Source: Pseudomonas sp. LS44
Lineage (GTDB): Bacteria > Pseudomonadota > Gammaproteobacteria > Pseudomonadales > Pseudomonadaceae
Direction of reading: 5' to 3'
Assembly: GCF_024730785.1 (NCBI RefSeq)
Contig: NZ_CP102830.1
Span: forward strand, 3,820,001-3,884,000
Length of the DNA: 64,000 bases
Numbering within the stretch: the stretch's first letter is position 1; the number at the start of each line of letters is the position of its first letter. Below, one piece after another: positions 33,427 to 44,520 of the stretch. Position numbers and translations under genes: made by a program. Under the pieces are notes generated by a model. That model saw nothing but the letters and a program-made list of their open reading frames with translations, ran no database searches and was not told the origin of the DNA.

Positions 33427-35059
33427 GGAAAACCAAACACGCCCGGCGCCAGGTCAGGCGCAGATCAAGTCGCGGCGCTGGAACATCTCGCTGGTCTGGA
33501 TCGTACCCATCGTCGCGATGCTGATCGGCCTTTCCTTAGTGGTCAACAACATCCTTCAGGCTGGCCCGACCATCACCATCACCTTCAAGACCGGCGAGGG
33601 CCTGACGGCGCACAAAACCCAGGTGAAGTACCGCAGCGTGGTGATTGGCGAGGTGTCGGCGGTCGAGCTGAGTGGCGACAAGAAGTACGTGACCGCAACG
33701 GTGAAACTGTCCAAGGAAGCCGATTCATTCGCCAGCAAGGACTCGCTGTTCTGGGTGGTCCGCCCGCGGATCGGCGCGGGCGGGGTATCGGGTGTCGACA
33801 CACTGCTTTCGGGCAACTTCATTGGCGCCGATGCCGGTCAGTCACCGGTCAAGGCCAAGGCGTTCACCGGTCTTGAGTCGCCGCCGCCGATTACCTACGG
33901 CGAGCAGGGCAAGACGTTCATCCTGCACACCAAGGACCTGGGCTCGTTGGACGTCGGCTCACCGGTTTATTACCGCAAGATCCCGGTCGGCCAAGTGGTG
34001 TCCTACGCGCTGGATGCGCAGGGCAAAGGCGTCGATGTAGGGGTGTTCGTGCAGTCCCCCAACGACAAGTACGTCACCGTCAACACCCGCTTCTGGAATG
34101 CTAGCGGCATCGATGTCGGGGTGAGCGCCAATGGCCTGACGGTGAATACCGAATCACTCTCGGCGCTGCTGATCGGCGGCATCGCCTTCCTCGATCCTGA
34201 CGACACGGCAGAGGGCGCGCTCGCCGCCGAAAACCAACGCTTCGATCTGTTCGTCGACCAGCAAACCGCCCTCACGCCGCCCAATGGCCGCGCGCAGCAC
34301 CTGCGCTTGCGCTTCGATCAAGCCCTGCGCGGCCTGGCCGTTAATGCGCCGGTAGAGTTCATGGGCATCGAAATGGGCAACGTCACCGCGATCAATCTCG
34401 ACTTCGACGAAAAAACCCGCAGCTTTCCAATCATGGTCGATGCCGTGATCTATCCGGGCCGCCTCGGCTCGGCCCAGCAAAAAATGCTTAGCGCGCTTCA
34501 CCATTCGCCAGACGACGAAGCAGCGGTCACCCGCCTGATTGGCAGCTTCGTCGAAAACGGCCTGCGCGCCCAGGCGCGCACCGGCAACCTGCTGACCGGC
34601 CAGTTGTATATCTCGCTGGATTTCTATCCGGATGCGGAAAAGGTCGCCTTCGACCCATCTGAGCGGCCGATCCAGGTACCCACCGTGCCGGGCAGCCTGG
34701 ACAAGATTCAAGAGCAACTGCAGCAGATGGTCGACAAGATCAACAACCTGCCGCTAGAGCGGATTGCCGGCAACCTGGATGGCAACCTGGCCGAGCTGCG
34801 GCAAACCCTCAAACAGTTCAACAGCCAGACCCTACCGGGCGTGCAAGGGACTCTGGAGGAAATACGTAGCACCCTGCAATCGGCGAATTCGGCCTTGGGC
34901 GAAGATTCGCCGCAGCGCGAACAGCTGAGCGAAACTCTCAACGAACTGGGCCGCGTGTCGCGCTCGTTACGCGATTTGACCGACTACCTCGGACGGCACC
35001 CGGAATCGCTGATTCGCGGCCGCCCCGACAACGCCACGCCTCGCAATCTGCAACCCTGA
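33419..35059 (+). CDS. pqiB: PqiB-type MCE protein
   Basis: A 546-residue periplasmic protein held by one N-terminal membrane helix (residues about 26-46, IVPIVAMLIGLSLVV). Three MCE domains follow, at about 50-140, 165-270 and 290-395 (each with a VKYRSVVIGEV, VYYRKIPVGQV or VEFMGIEMGNV core). The C-terminal stretch (430-530) is a long helix that in the E. coli hexamer forms a needle to the outer membrane. Likely partners are the two PqiA halves and PqiC. Confidence 0.94.
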   Translation: MTEENQTRPAPGQAQIKSRRWNISLVWIVPIVAMLIGLSLVVNNILQAGPTITITFKTGEGLTAHKTQVKYRSVVIGEVSAVELSGDKKYVTATVKLSKEADSFASKDSLFWVVRPRIGAGGVSGVDTLLSGNFIGADAGQSPVKAKAFTGLESPPPITYGEQGKTFILHTKDLGSLDVGSPVYYRKIPVGQVVSYALDAQGKGVDVGVFVQSPNDKYVTVNTRFWNASGIDVGVSANGLTVNTESLSALLIGGIAFLDPDDTAEGALAAENQRFDLFVDQQTALTPPNGRAQHLRLRFDQALRGLAVNAPVEFMGIEMGNVTAINLDFDEKTRSFPIMVDAVIYPGRLGSAQQKMLSALHHSPDDEAAVTRLIGSFVENGLRAQARTGNLLTGQLYISLDFYPDAEKVAFDPSERPIQVPTVPGSLDKIQEQLQQMVDKINNLPLERIAGNLDGNLAELRQTLKQFNSQTLPGVQGTLEEIRSTLQSANSALGEDSPQREQLSETLNELGRVSRSLRDLTDYLGRHPESLIRGRPDNATPRNLQP

Positions 35060-35088
35060 TCGCGGACTGATTACAGGAGTAATCCGCT

Positions 35089-35661
35089 ATGCCTTTGACG
35101 TTGAAAATGTTGTTGATCGGGCTCTTCGTCCTGCTTGGCGCGTGCAGCAGCGCGCCGATCAACTACCACACGCTAACCCCGGCGCAACCAGCCAGTACCG
35201 CACGCGGCCCAGCGGGGGTGGAGATTCTCCTGGAGCGGGTGACGGTGCCAGCGCAGGTCGATCGCTCGCAAATCGTTATTCGCGAGGGCAATAGCGGCCT
35301 GGTCATTCTGGAAACCGAATGGTGGGGCGCCAGCCTCTCCGAGGAGATCCAGACTGCGCTCATCGATCAGTTGAATGCCCGCCCCTCGTCATCCGCGGCT
35401 GCACCGCAAAAAACTGTCTTACGCGTGGATTTCCAACGTTTCGACTCGATACCGGGGCAATACGCACTGCTCGATGCGAAATGGCGGCTGAGGAATTCCG
35501 CCGCCAGCACAACCGCCGGGCAAACCGCCTGCCGGACGATCGTGCAGACCCCCGCCGGCACCTCCATCGATGAGCTGGTGGCGGCCCATCAGGTGAATCT
35601 GCAGAAGCTCGCCGCGGCGATCGTCAGCACCAGCCAGGGTGGGCGCTGCCCAGCGCAATGA
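35089..35661 (+). CDS. pqiC: PqiC-type outer-membrane lipoprotein
   Basis: A 190-residue lipoprotein (lipobox LGAC, Cys19). After the N-terminus it has the ABC-transport-auxiliary pattern: YHTLTPAQ, EILLERVTVPAQVDRSQIVIR and LSEEIQTALIDQL. In E. coli PqiC meets PqiB at the outer membrane. Last gene of the cluster. The two cysteines near the C-terminus (TACRTIV and GRCPAQ) may form a disulfide. Confidence 0.9.
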   Translation: MPLTLKMLLIGLFVLLGACSSAPINYHTLTPAQPASTARGPAGVEILLERVTVPAQVDRSQIVIREGNSGLVILETEWWGASLSEEIQTALIDQLNARPSSSAAAPQKTVLRVDFQRFDSIPGQYALLDAKWRLRNSAASTTAGQTACRTIVQTPAGTSIDELVAAHQVNLQKLAAAIVSTSQGGRCPAQ

Positions 35662-35713
35662 GCGACGGAACGCTAGCGGCACCATGTGCCTCTGGCATTT
35701 TCCGGCGGCCATG

Positions 35714-35749
35714 AAAAAGGCCCTGTCTTCGGCATGAAGACAGGGCCTT
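35714..35749 (-). terminator. Intrinsic terminator of ssb
   Basis: AAGGCCCTGTCTTC and its inverse flank a short loop, followed on the minus strand by TTTTTC. The T-run is on the ssb side. It may also stop read-through from pqiC. Confidence 0.87.
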
Positions 35750-35769
35750 GTCCTAATTCAACTCACTGC

Positions 35770-36270
35770 TCAGAACGGAATGTCGTCGTCGAAGCTGTCG
35801 TAGTCAGGCGCTGGCTGCGCGGCCGGTTGTTGCTGCGGCGCCGGGCGCGACTCGCGAGGAGCCTGCTGCTCACGCTGCGGCTGTGGACGCTGTTGACGCG
35901 GCGCGGAATCACCGCCGGCATTGTCAGGACGGCCACCGAGCAACTGCATGGTGCCGTTGATGTCGACGACGATTTCCGTGGTGTAGCGCTTCACACCATC
36001 TTTTTCCCACTCGCGGGTCTGCAGCTTGCCTTCGATGTAGACCTGGGAACCCTTGCGCAGGTATTCGCCGGCGATTTCCGCGACCTTGCCGAACAGTGCC
36101 ACACGGTGCCATTCGGTCTTTTCGACTTTCTGTCCGCTTTGCTTGTCGGTCCACTGCTCGCTGGTGGCCAGGCTCAGGTTGGTGACGGCGTTGCCATTAG
36201 GCATGTAACGCGTTTCCGGATCCTGGCCGCAGGTACCGACCAAGATGACTTTGTTAACCCCACGGGCCAT
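35770..36270 (-). CDS. ssb: Single-stranded DNA-binding protein
   Basis: A 166-residue protein: the OB fold spans residues 1-110 ([38 protein letters not shown]), then a glutamine/proline-rich linker (120-155) and the partner-binding tip DDDIPF. Essential for replication and repair. Ribosome site GGAGAA. It follows the YajR-like transporter gene by nine bases and is probably in the same transcript. Confidence 0.97.
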   Translation of the reverse strand: MARGVNKVILVGTCGQDPETRYMPNGNAVTNLSLATSEQWTDKQSGQKVEKTEWHRVALFGKVAEIAGEYLRKGSQVYIEGKLQTREWEKDGVKRYTTEIVVDINGTMQLLGGRPDNAGGDSAPRQQRPQPQREQQAPRESRPAPQQQPAAQPAPDYDSFDDDIPF

Positions 36271-36279
36271 AACGTTCTC

Positions 36280-37674
36280 CTAGGCTTCAGCACATTCCGG
36301 CGCCGCATTGATCAGGCGCTCGAGGGATGTGCGGTCCAATTGTTCAGAATCCACTTTGATATACAGGGCGGCCTCTTCGACCACCACCACGGCATCCGTA
36401 ACCCCGTCCACCGCCAGTAAACGCTCGATCAGGCCGGCATCGCGAACTGCTACAGGCGACAGCGGCAAGCGCAAACTCGTGACATACGGTGGTTCGCGCA
36501 TAGTAACAGCAAAGGCTAGCCAGATCGCACATAGCGCGGCACAGCCCAAGAACACCACGCCCAGGCCGCCGTGCTGGAATAGCCAGCCGCCGAGAATCCC
36601 GCCCGCTGCAGCACCGAGAAACTGACTGGTGGAATACACGCCCATCGCCGTGCCTTTGCCACCCGCCGGCGAAACCTTGCTGATCAACGAGGGCAGCGAT
36701 GCCTCGAGCAGGTTGAATGCGGTAAAGAACGCCACGGTGCCCAATACCAAGGCGCGCAAGCTGGTGCCGAAGCGCCAGAAGAACAGTTCGCAGAGCATCA
36801 ACACCGCGACCGCACCGAACAGAACGCGTTTCATCTGGCGCTTTTTTTCGCCGTAGATGATGAACGGAATCATGCCGAAGAAGCCGACCAGCAAGGCGGT
36901 CAGGTACACCCACCAATGCTCTTCCTTGGGCAGTCCGCCGTTCTCGACCAGGCTCAGTGGCAAGGCGATGAAACTGGCCATGAGAATCGCGTGCAGCACG
37001 AAAATGCCCAGATCCAGGCGCAGCAGATCCGGATGGCGCAGCGTCGCAGCGAATGCCTCACGCGCCACGCCGGACTCGCGGTGCTGCAGCGGCCCGGCAC
37101 TCCGCGGAACCATCAGCGCGACAATCGCAATCCCTACCAGCGCCATGCCCGCCGTCACCCAGAACAAACCGGACAGGCCGAACGCGCGGGTTAGCAGCGG
37201 GCCGGTGACCATCGCCACGGCGAACGACACGCCAATGCTCATGCCGATCATGGCCATTGCCTTGGTGCGGTGCTGCTCGCGGGTCAGGTCCGACAACAAG
37301 GCCATCACTGCCGCCGAGATCGCCCCGGCGCCCTGCAGGATACGCCCGGCAATCACCCCCCAGATCGAGTCGGCATTGGCCGCCAGCACGGCGCCGGCGG
37401 CGAAGATCAGCAGTCCGACGTAGATCACCGGGCGCCGGCCGATACGGTCGGACAACATGCCGAAGGGAATCTGCAGCACTGCTTGGGTCAGCCCATAGGC
37501 GCCGATGGCCAGGCCGATCAGCGCCGGCGTGGCGCCCGCCAGGTCCATGCCATAGGTGGCCAGGACCGGGAGAACCATGAACATGCCCAGCATGCGGAAC
37601 GCGAATACCAGCGCCAGGCCACTGGCCGCGCGGGTTTCGCCACCACTCATGCGTTCGCTGTGCAGATCGTGCAT
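36280..37674 (-). CDS. YajR-like MFS transporter with C-terminal YAM-type domain
   Basis: A 464-residue major-facilitator protein with twelve membrane segments. Motif A is [14 protein letters not shown] between helices 2 and 3. The last 70 residues ([30 protein letters not shown]) form a ferredoxin-like soluble domain as in E. coli YajR. The ATG at 37674 with AGGA upstream is preferred over an earlier start at 37692. Divergent from uvrA. The substrate is unknown. Confidence 0.87.
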   Translation of the reverse strand: MHDLHSERMSGGETRAASGLALVFAFRMLGMFMVLPVLATYGMDLAGATPALIGLAIGAYGLTQAVLQIPFGMLSDRIGRRPVIYVGLLIFAAGAVLAANADSIWGVIAGRILQGAGAISAAVMALLSDLTREQHRTKAMAMIGMSIGVSFAVAMVTGPLLTRAFGLSGLFWVTAGMALVGIAIVALMVPRSAGPLQHRESGVAREAFAATLRHPDLLRLDLGIFVLHAILMASFIALPLSLVENGGLPKEEHWWVYLTALLVGFFGMIPFIIYGEKKRQMKRVLFGAVAVLMLCELFFWRFGTSLRALVLGTVAFFTAFNLLEASLPSLISKVSPAGGKGTAMGVYSTSQFLGAAAGGILGGWLFQHGGLGVVFLGCAALCAIWLAFAVTMREPPYVTSLRLPLSPVAVRDAGLIERLLAVDGVTDAVVVVEEAALYIKVDSEQLDRTSLERLINAAPECAEA

Positions 37675-37743
37675 TACGGATGTCCTATTCAAATCAGCCG
37701 GCGATTCTACCAGCCCTGCCCCGCTCCAGCACCCCGCGATGCT

Positions 37744-37773
37744 TTGCCGCTGGCTCGGCGGCGGCCGTATACT
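37744..37773 (+). promoter_or_regulatory. Candidate sigma70 promoter for uvrA
   Basis: TTGCCG-N18-TATACT, 33 bases before the GTG start. No LexA-type CTG-N10-CAG box was seen in the 132-base divergent gap. Confidence 0.6.
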
Positions 37774-37806
37774 TACCGGTTTCCGCCCGCCACCTGCGAG
37801 GCCGCT

Positions 37807-40641
37807 GTGGACAAGATTCTAATTCGTGGTGCACGTACCCATAACCTGAAGAACATCGACCTGACCCTGCCGCGCGACAAGCTGATCGTGATCACCGGCC
37901 TGTCCGGCTCCGGCAAGTCATCGCTGGCCTTCGATACGCTCTACGCCGAGGGTCAGCGCCGTTATGTGGAATCGCTGTCGGCCTACGCCCGGCAATTTCT
38001 GTCGATGATGGAGAAGCCCGATGTCGACACCATCGAAGGCCTTTCCCCAGCAATTTCCATCGAGCAGAAATCCACTTCGCACAACCCGCGCTCGACGGTC
38101 GGCACCATCACCGAAATCTACGACTACCTGCGCCTGCTCTATGCCCGCGTCGGTACGCCGCGCTGCCCGGACCACGATGTACCGCTGGAGGCGCAGACCG
38201 TCAGCCAGATGGTCGACCAGGTGCTGGCCCTGCCCGAAGGCCGCAAGCTGATGTTGTTGGCGCCGGTGATTCGCGAGCGCAAGGGCGAGCATTTATCGGT
38301 GTTCGAAGAATTGCGCGCCCAAGGCTTCGTCCGCGCGCGGATCAACGGCAGGCTCTACGAACTGGACGAGCTGCCCAAGCTGGATAAACAGAAAAAGCAT
38401 TCGATCGATGTGGTGGTCGACCGCTTCAAGGTTCGCGAGGATCTGCAGCAGCGTCTCGCCGAGTCCTTCGAAACCGCGCTGGGTCTGGCCGACGGCATCG
38501 CGCTGGTTGCACCGATGGACGACGAGGAAGGCGACGAGCTGATCTTTTCCGCGCGCTTCGCCTGCCCGATCTGCGGCCATGCGATCAGCGAGCTGGAGCC
38601 CAAGCTGTTCTCCTTCAACAACCCAGCGGGCGCTTGTCCGACCTGCGACGGCCTCGGCGTAAAACAATTTTTCGATGGCAGACGCCTGGTCAACGGCGAA
38701 TTGACCTTGGCCGAAGGTGCAATTCGCGGCTGGGATCGACGCAACGTCTATTACTTCCAGATGCTCGGCTCGCTGGCCAGTCACTATGGCTTCAGCCTGG
38801 AAATTCCCTTCGACGAGCTCCCTGCGGATCAGCAGAAAGCCGTGCTATATGGCAGCGGCAAGGAAAGCGTCGACTTCCGTTATCTGAATGATCGCGGCGA
38901 CATCGTCAAACGTGCGCACCCGTTCGAGGGCATCATTCCCAATCTCGAGCGCCGCTACCGCGAGACCGAGTCGGCCACCGTCCGCGAAGAATTGGCCAAG
39001 TTTCTCAGCACCCAGCCCTGCCCGGATTGCCTGGGCACCCGTCTGCGCCGGGAAGCGCGCCATGTGTGGGTGGGCGAGAAGACCCTGCCGGCGGTCACCG
39101 GCCTGCCGATCGGCACCGCCTGCGAGTATTTCGGCGAGCTCAGCCTGACCGGTCGACGTGGCGAGATCGCGGTGAAGATCCTCAAGGAAATCCGCGAGCG
39201 CCTGCAGTTCCTGGTCAACGTCGGCCTCGACTACCTGACCCTCGACCGCAGCGCCGATACCCTGTCCGGCGGCGAGGCGCAGCGCATCCGCCTAGCCAGC
39301 CAGATCGGCGCCGGCCTGGTGGGGGTGATGTACATCCTCGATGAACCATCGATCGGCCTGCACCAACGCGACAACGAACGCCTGCTCGGCACCCTCAACC
39401 ACCTGCGCGACCTCGGCAACACGGTAATTGTGGTCGAGCACGACGAGGACGCCATCCGCATGGCCGACTACGTGGTCGACATCGGCCCCGGCGCCGGCGT
39501 GCACGGCGGCCGCATCGTCGCCGAGGGTACGCCGGCGCAAGTCATGGCCCACCCCGACTCGCTGACCGGCAAATATCTCTCCGGCCGCGAGAAGATCCGT
39601 TACCCGGCAGAGCGCACGCCGCGTGACAAGAAAAAGCTGCTCAAACTCAAGGGGGCGCGCGGCAATAATCTGCTGCACGTCAACCTGGAGATTCCGGTCG
39701 GCTTGCTCACTTGTGTCACCGGCGTGTCCGGCTCGGGTAAGTCGACGCTGATCAACAACACCCTGTTTCCCATCACCGCCACCGCCCTGAACGGCGCCAC
39801 CACCCTGGAAGCCGCCGCCCATGAGTCATTCGACGGCCTGCAGCATCTCGACAAGGTGGTCGACATCGATCAGAGCCCGATCGGCCGCACGCCACGCTCC
39901 AATCCCGCGACTTATACCGGCCTATTTACGCCAATCCGCGAGCTTTTTTCAGGGGTGCCGGAAGCGCGCTCACGTGGCTATGGTCCGGGACGGTTCTCCT
40001 TCAACGTCAAGGGTGGACGCTGCGAGGCGTGCCAGGGCGATGGCCTGATCAAGGTTGAAATGCACTTCCTGCCGGACATCTATGTGCCCTGTGATGTGTG
40101 CAAGAGCAAGCGCTACAACCGCGAAACCCTGGAGATCAAGTACAAGGGCAAGAGCATCCACGAGGTACTGGAGATGACCATCGAGGAGGCCCGCGTGTTC
40201 TTCGACGCGGTTCCGGCCATCGCCCGCAAGCTGCAGACGCTGATGGATGTGGGGCTGTCCTATATCAAGCTCGGCCAGAGCGCGACGACCTTGTCCGGCG
40301 GCGAGGCGCAACGGGTCAAGCTGTCACGCGAGCTGTCCAAACGCGACACCGGCAAGACCCTGTACATTCTCGACGAGCCAACCACCGGGCTGCACTTCGC
40401 CGACATCCAGCAGCTGCTCGATGTGCTACACCGCCTGCGCGACCACGGCAATACCGTGGTGGTGATCGAGCACAACCTCGATGTGATCAAGACAGCCGAT
40501 TGGCTGGTCGACCTCGGCCCAGAAGGTGGCTCGAAGGGTGGCCAGATTATCGCCACTGGCACACCGGAAGAGGTCGCCGAAATGCCGCAATCGCATACTG
40601 GCTACTTCCTCAAGCCCTTGCTTGAGCGTGATCGCGCCTGA
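37807..40641 (+). CDS. uvrA: Excinuclease ABC subunit A
   Basis: A 944-residue damage-recognition ATPase of nucleotide excision repair. Walker A motifs are GLSGSGKSS (31-39) and GVSGSGKST (639-647). Two LSGGEAQR signatures are present, as are zinc modules CPICGH...CPTCDG and CEACQGD...CDVCKS. The GTG start with GAGG upstream gives the standard N-terminus [16 protein letters not shown], so the long in-frame extension back to 37270 is not part of the gene. Confidence 0.98.
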   Translation: MDKILIRGARTHNLKNIDLTLPRDKLIVITGLSGSGKSSLAFDTLYAEGQRRYVESLSAYARQFLSMMEKPDVDTIEGLSPAISIEQKSTSHNPRSTVGTITEIYDYLRLLYARVGTPRCPDHDVPLEAQTVSQMVDQVLALPEGRKLMLLAPVIRERKGEHLSVFEELRAQGFVRARINGRLYELDELPKLDKQKKHSIDVVVDRFKVREDLQQRLAESFETALGLADGIALVAPMDDEEGDELIFSARFACPICGHAISELEPKLFSFNNPAGACPTCDGLGVKQFFDGRRLVNGELTLAEGAIRGWDRRNVYYFQMLGSLASHYGFSLEIPFDELPADQQKAVLYGSGKESVDFRYLNDRGDIVKRAHPFEGIIPNLERRYRETESATVREELAKFLSTQPCPDCLGTRLRREARHVWVGEKTLPAVTGLPIGTACEYFGELSLTGRRGEIAVKILKEIRERLQFLVNVGLDYLTLDRSADTLSGGEAQRIRLASQIGAGLVGVMYILDEPSIGLHQRDNERLLGTLNHLRDLGNTVIVVEHDEDAIRMADYVVDIGPGAGVHGGRIVAEGTPAQVMAHPDSLTGKYLSGREKIRYPAERTPRDKKKLLKLKGARGNNLLHVNLEIPVGLLTCVTGVSGSGKSTLINNTLFPITATALNGATTLEAAAHESFDGLQHLDKVVDIDQSPIGRTPRSNPATYTGLFTPIRELFSGVPEARSRGYGPGRFSFNVKGGRCEACQGDGLIKVEMHFLPDIYVPCDVCKSKRYNRETLEIKYKGKSIHEVLEMTIEEARVFFDAVPAIARKLQTLMDVGLSYIKLGQSATTLSGGEAQRVKLSRELSKRDTGKTLYILDEPTTGLHFADIQQLLDVLHRLRDHGNTVVVIEHNLDVIKTADWLVDLGPEGGSKGGQIIATGTPEEVAEMPQSHTGYFLKPLLERDRA

Positions 40642-40647
40642 CCCGCA

Positions 40648-40680
40648 ATAAAAAAGCCCCGGGCACATGATGCCGGGGCT
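40648..40680 (-). terminator. Intrinsic terminator of ftnA
   Basis: AGCCCCGG-CATCATGTG-CCGGGGCT followed by TTTTTTAT on the minus strand. It lies between the convergent uvrA and ferritin stops and may serve both. Confidence 0.88.
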
Positions 40681-40704
40681 GTACAGGGTTCGGCAGACGC
40701 GCCG

Positions 40705-41169
40705 TCAGAATTGCGACTGTAGATAATTCTCCAAGCCAATCGACTTGATCAGGCCCAATTGCTGCTCCAGCCAATAGGCATGATCTTCTTCGGTATCCGC
40801 CAGCTGCAGCTTGAGGATGTCGCGACTGACGAAATCTTTGTGCTGCTCGCACAACTCAATGCCCTTGCACAGGGCGGCACGCACCTTGTATTCGAGACGT
40901 AAATCGCTCTCCAACATTTGCGGCACCGTCTGACCGACATCCAGATCATCGGCACGCATACGTGGCGTACCTTCAAGCATGAGAATCCGCCGCATCAGCG
41001 CATCCGCATGCTGGGCTTCCTCTTCCATTTCATGATTGAGGCGCGCGTAGATTTTGCTCAAACCCCAATCCTCGTACATCCGCGAGTGAATGAAGTACTG
41101 ATCACGTGCCGCCAGCTCGCCGGTCAATAGCGTGTTGAGATAGTCGATAACTTCCGGATGCCCCTTCAC
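40705..41169 (-). CDS. ftnA: Bacterial ferritin FtnA (annotated bfrA in many genomes)
   Basis: A 154-residue four-helix iron-storage subunit. Ferroxidase ligands E18, E51, H54, E93 and the later E/H pair in [11 protein letters not shown] are present. Residue 52, where heme-binding bacterioferritins have methionine, is alanine (EEEAQHAD), so this chain should not hold the inter-subunit heme by itself. It resembles P. aeruginosa FtnA, first named BfrA. GTG start with AGGAG upstream. Monocistronic, with its own terminator. Confidence 0.9.
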   Translation of the reverse strand: MKGHPEVIDYLNTLLTGELAARDQYFIHSRMYEDWGLSKIYARLNHEMEEEAQHADALMRRILMLEGTPRMRADDLDVGQTVPQMLESDLRLEYKVRAALCKGIELCEQHKDFVSRDILKLQLADTEEDHAYWLEQQLGLIKSIGLENYLQSQF

Positions 41170-41337
41170 GGCAATGCTCCTGCTGAAAAAGAACAATTGA
41201 TTGATGCACCATGGCAGCTCGCTTCGCCGCTGGCAAATCACCACTCACAGTAAAAAACCGCTTTGGCTAGAGTCTTAAAGCCCCCGATCATCAAGCCTCA
41301 GCGCACCGCAAGTGATCAGACAAACCACGCAGGCATA

Positions 41338-41367
41338 AAAAAACCGGGCAAAGCCCGGTTTTTTTAA
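41338..41367. terminator. Bidirectional terminator at the end of the alpha operon
   Basis: AAAAAAACCGGGC-AAA-GCCCGGTTTTTTT, symmetrical A and T runs. It ends rplQ on the minus strand, nine bases past its stop. Confidence 0.93.
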
Positions 41368-41376
41368 CGATCTCGA

Positions 41377-41763
41377 TTACTCAGCTGCTTCTACCGAGCC
41401 GCCGACCGGACGGTCGACCAGCTCAACATAAGCCATCGGAGCATTGTCGCCAGCGCGAAAACCGCACTTGAGAATACGCAGATAGCCACCCTGGCGGGTT
41501 GCATAGCGCTTGCCCAGATCGTTGAACAGCTTACCCACGATGGCTTTCGAACGAGTACGGTCGAAGGCCAGACGGCGGTTAGCAACACTGTCTTCCTTGG
41601 CCAAAGTGATCAGCGGCTCGGCAACGCGACGCAGCTCTTTGGCTTTCGGCAGAGTAGTTTTGATCAGCTCATGCTCGAACAGCGAAACCGCCATGTTTTG
41701 GAACATGGCCTTACGGTGTGCGCTGGTGCGGCTGAGATGACGACCACTTTTACGATGACGCAT
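41377..41763 (-). CDS. rplQ: 50S ribosomal protein L17
   Basis: A 128-residue protein near the exit of the peptide tunnel. Typical start [20 protein letters not shown] and C-terminal [19 protein letters not shown]. Last gene of the alpha operon, 42 bases after rpoA. Confidence 0.98.
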   Translation of the reverse strand: MRHRKSGRHLSRTSAHRKAMFQNMAVSLFEHELIKTTLPKAKELRRVAEPLITLAKEDSVANRRLAFDRTRSKAIVGKLFNDLGKRYATRQGGYLRILKCGFRAGDNAPMAYVELVDRPVGGSVEAAE

Positions 41764-41805
41764 GGTTCAATTCCTTACCAAACTCACGTTCGGTGATTAC
41801 GACGG

Positions 41806-42807
41806 TTAGGCCGTAGCCTTATCATCTTTCTTAAGACTTGCCGGCGGCCAGTTGTCGAGACGCATACCGAGAGACAGGCCGCGGGAGGCCAGTACGTCTT
41901 TGATCTCGGTGAGCGACTTCTTGCCAAGGTTCGGAGTTTTCAACAGTTCCACTTCGGTACGCTGAATCAGGTCACCGATGTAGTAAATGTTCTCCGCCTT
42001 GAGGCAGTTGGCCGAACGAACGGTCAATTCAAGATCGTCAACCGGGCGCAGCAGGATCGGATCGATCTCGTCTTCCTGCTCAACCACGACTGGTTCGCTG
42101 TCGCCTTTGAGGTCGACGAACGCGGCCAACTGCTGTTGCAGAATGGTCGCAGCACGACGAATAGCCTCTTCCGGATCCAGAGTACCGTTGGTTTCCAGGT
42201 CAATGACCAGTTTGTCCAAGTTGGTACGCTGCTCGACGCGGGCGTTCTCTACCACATAAGCCACACGACGGACCGGGCTGAACGAGGAGTCCAGTTGCAG
42301 ACGGCCGATGCTTCGGCTTTCGTCTTCATCGCTCTGACGGGAGTCAGCCGGTTCGTAGCCACGGCCACGACGTACGGTGAGCTTCATGTTCAGAGCGCCG
42401 TTGTCCGCCAAGTTGGCGATCACGTGATCACCGTTGACGATCTCGACATCATGATCCAGCTGAATATCGGCCGCTGTGACCACACCCGAGCCCTTTTTGG
42501 ACAGGTTCAGGGTGACCTCGTCACGACCGTGCAGCTTGATGGCAAGACCTTTCAGGTTCAGCAGGATTTCAATGACATCTTCCTGCACACCTTCGATCGC
42601 GCTGTACTCATGGAGCACACCGTCAATCTCGGCCTCGACTACTGCACAGCCAGGCATGGAGGACAACAGGATGCGACGCAGCGCATTGCCCAGGGTATGG
42701 CCGAAACCACGCTCGAGAGGCTCGAGAGTAATTTTGGCGCGGGTCGAACTGACCGCCTGCACATCGATATGGCGGGGGGTCAGGAACTCATTTACCGAAA
42801 TCTGCAT
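41806..42807 (-). CDS. rpoA: RNA polymerase alpha subunit
   Basis: A 333-residue protein. The N-terminal dimer domain (residues 1 to about 235, [25 protein letters not shown]) starts polymerase assembly. The C-terminal domain (about 250-333, [29 protein letters not shown]) binds UP elements and activators. Between rpsD and rplQ as in all gammaproteobacteria. Confidence 0.99.
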   Translation of the reverse strand: MQISVNEFLTPRHIDVQAVSSTRAKITLEPLERGFGHTLGNALRRILLSSMPGCAVVEAEIDGVLHEYSAIEGVQEDVIEILLNLKGLAIKLHGRDEVTLNLSKKGSGVVTAADIQLDHDVEIVNGDHVIANLADNGALNMKLTVRRGRGYEPADSRQSDEDESRSIGRLQLDSSFSPVRRVAYVVENARVEQRTNLDKLVIDLETNGTLDPEEAIRRAATILQQQLAAFVDLKGDSEPVVVEQEDEIDPILLRPVDDLELTVRSANCLKAENIYYIGDLIQRTEVELLKTPNLGKKSLTEIKDVLASRGLSLGMRLDNWPPASLKKDDKATA

Positions 42808-42829
42808 GGATGCACCTATTTTCTAGCCC

Positions 42830-43450
42830 TTACTTGGAGTAGAGCTCGACAATCAGGCTTTCGTTGATGTCGGCGGACAGATCGCTGCGAGCCGGGACGT
42901 TCTTAAACACACCGGTTTTTTTCTCGAAGTCAACGTCCACCCACTCAACGCGGCCGCGCTGAGAGCACAGCTCGAGAGCCTGCGCGATACGCAGTTGGTT
43001 CTTCGCCTTCTCGCGAACGGCAACCACATCCCCAGCTTTAACCTGGTAGGACGGCACGTTTACGGTCGAACCGTTTACTGTGATCGCTTTGTGCGATACC
43101 AGCTGGCGAGATTCGGCACGAGTAGCGCCAAAGCCCATGCGATAAATTACGTTATCCAGACGGCACTCGAGCAGCTGCAGCAGGTTCTCGCCGGTAGCGC
43201 CTTTACGCTTGGCTGCTTCCTTGTAGTAACCGCTGAACTGGCGTTCGAGAACACCGTAGATGCGACGGACTTTTTGCTTCTCGCGCAGCTGGGTACCGTA
43301 GTCGGATTGACGACCACGACGCTGACCATGAATGCCAGGAGCTGCTTCGATGTTGCACTTAGATTCGAGCGCGCGCACACCACTCTTCAGGAAGAGATCG
43401 GTGCCTTCACGACGAGACAGTTTGCACTTGGGACCAATGTAACGAGCCAT
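42830..43450 (-). CDS. rpsD: 30S ribosomal protein S4
   Basis: A 206-residue primary 16S-binding protein and, in E. coli, the autogenous regulator of this operon. Start [19 protein letters not shown]. The S4 RNA-binding domain begins [14 protein letters not shown]. It lacks the N-terminal zinc cysteine set found in some lineages. Confidence 0.98.
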   Translation of the reverse strand: MARYIGPKCKLSRREGTDLFLKSGVRALESKCNIEAAPGIHGQRRGRQSDYGTQLREKQKVRRIYGVLERQFSGYYKEAAKRKGATGENLLQLLECRLDNVIYRMGFGATRAESRQLVSHKAITVNGSTVNVPSYQVKAGDVVAVREKAKNQLRIAQALELCSQRGRVEWVDVDFEKKTGVFKNVPARSDLSADINESLIVELYSK

Positions 43451-43467
43451 TTCTCACTGTCTCCTGT

Positions 43468-43857
43468 TTACACGCGACGCTTCTTCGGCGGACGGCACCC
43501 GTTATGCGGGATAGGCGTCACGTCGGTGATGCTGGCGATTTTATAGCCGCAGGCGTTCAACGCGCGCACAGCGGATTCACGACCAGGGCCTGGACCCTTT
43601 ACGTTCACGTCTAGGTTCTTCAGGCCGTATTCAAGCGCGGCCTGACCAGCGCGCTCAGCTGCAACTTGCGCAGCAAAAGGCGTGCTTTTACGAGAACCAC
43701 GGAAGCCAGAACCACCGGAGGTAGCCCAGGACAGGGCATTACCCTGACGATCAGTGATGGTCACAATGGTGTTGTTAAAAGACGCGTGGATGTGGGCGAT
43801 GCCATCAACCACTGTCTTTTTGATTTTCTTACGAGGACGAGCAGCAGGTTTTGCCAT
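43468..43857 (-). CDS. rpsK: 30S ribosomal protein S11
   Basis: A 129-residue platform protein. The family core [19 protein letters not shown] and [17 protein letters not shown] are unaltered. The C-terminus is basic (PPKKRRV). Confidence 0.98.
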   Translation of the reverse strand: MAKPAARPRKKIKKTVVDGIAHIHASFNNTIVTITDRQGNALSWATSGGSGFRGSRKSTPFAAQVAAERAGQAALEYGLKNLDVNVKGPGPGRESAVRALNACGYKIASITDVTPIPHNGCRPPKKRRV

Positions 43858-43887
43858 GACTAGATTCCTGTCGATTCGCGAATGCGA

Positions 43888-44244
43888 TTACTTGCGGATC
43901 GGCTTACGCGGCCCCTTACGGGTACGGGCATTGGTCTTGGTACGCTGACCGCGGACCGGAAGGCCGCGACGATGACGCAGGCCGCGATAGCAACCCAGGT
44001 CCATCAAGCGCTTGATTTTCATGTTGATTTCGCGACGGAGGTCACCCTCGGTGGTGAATTTCGCCACCTCGCCACGCAACAGTTCAATCTGCTCATCGCT
44101 CAGATCTTTGATCTTTACCGCCGGGTTAACCCCGGTGGTCGCGCAAATATTTTGCGCGGTGGTGCGACCAACACCGTAGATGTAGGTCAGCGAGATAACA
44201 GTATGCTTGTTATCTGGAATGTTTACGCCTGCAATACGGGCCAT
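43888..44244 (-). CDS. rpsM: 30S ribosomal protein S13
   Basis: A 118-residue head protein contacting the P-site tRNA and the L5 bridge. [19 protein letters not shown] start, and [19 protein letters not shown] basic C-terminus. First gene of the alpha operon, served by the promoter at 44303-44331. Confidence 0.98.
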   Translation of the reverse strand: MARIAGVNIPDNKHTVISLTYIYGVGRTTAQNICATTGVNPAVKIKDLSDEQIELLRGEVAKFTTEGDLRREINMKIKRLMDLGCYRGLRHRRGLPVRGQRTKTNARTRKGPRKPIRK

Positions 44245-44302
44245 TCAGTGGGACTCCAATTGACAGCTACCTACGCCCCGGAAGCCAAGAAAAGGGCGCG
44301 AG

Positions 44303-44331
44303 ATATTAACGCTGTAAAAACAAATAATCAA
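44303..44331 (-). promoter_or_regulatory. Strong sigma70 promoter of the alpha operon
   Basis: TTGATT-N17-TAATAT on the minus strand, about 60 bases before the rpsM start. A stem-loop (CCCGGCAGC/GCTGTCGGG, about 44332-44356) and a T-rich run after it overlap the -35, so rpmJ read-through may be attenuated just where the new promoter starts. Confidence 0.75.
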
Positions 44332-44375
44332 CCCGACAGCGCACTAGCTGCCGGGCTTATAGCACTAACGCCCAA

Positions 44376-44492
44376 TCAGCCTTGGCGCTGCTTGTGACGC
44401 GGCTCCGCGCTGCAGATCACTCGAACAACGCCTTCACGGCGAATGATCTTGCAGTTACGGCACAGCTTCTTAACCGATGCACGAACTTTCAT
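44376..44492 (-). CDS. rpmJ: 50S ribosomal protein L36 (zinc-binding form)
   Basis: A 38-residue protein with start [19 protein letters not shown]. The zinc ligands C11, C14, C27 and H33 are all present, so this is the C+ type. It ends the spc operon after secY, and 131 bases lie between it and rpsM. Confidence 0.96.
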
Positions 44493-44520
44493 TTCGAACT
44501 CCTATAACCTTACGGGCTTA

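Noticed and set aside
37270..37806. Extended N-terminus of uvrA
   Set aside because: The extension overlaps the divergent transporter gene and is unlike any UvrA; the GTG at 37807 gives the family start.
37675..37806. LexA (SOS) box ahead of uvrA
   Set aside because: No CTG-N10-CAG match with the inner TA pattern; the closest has a spacing of eight.
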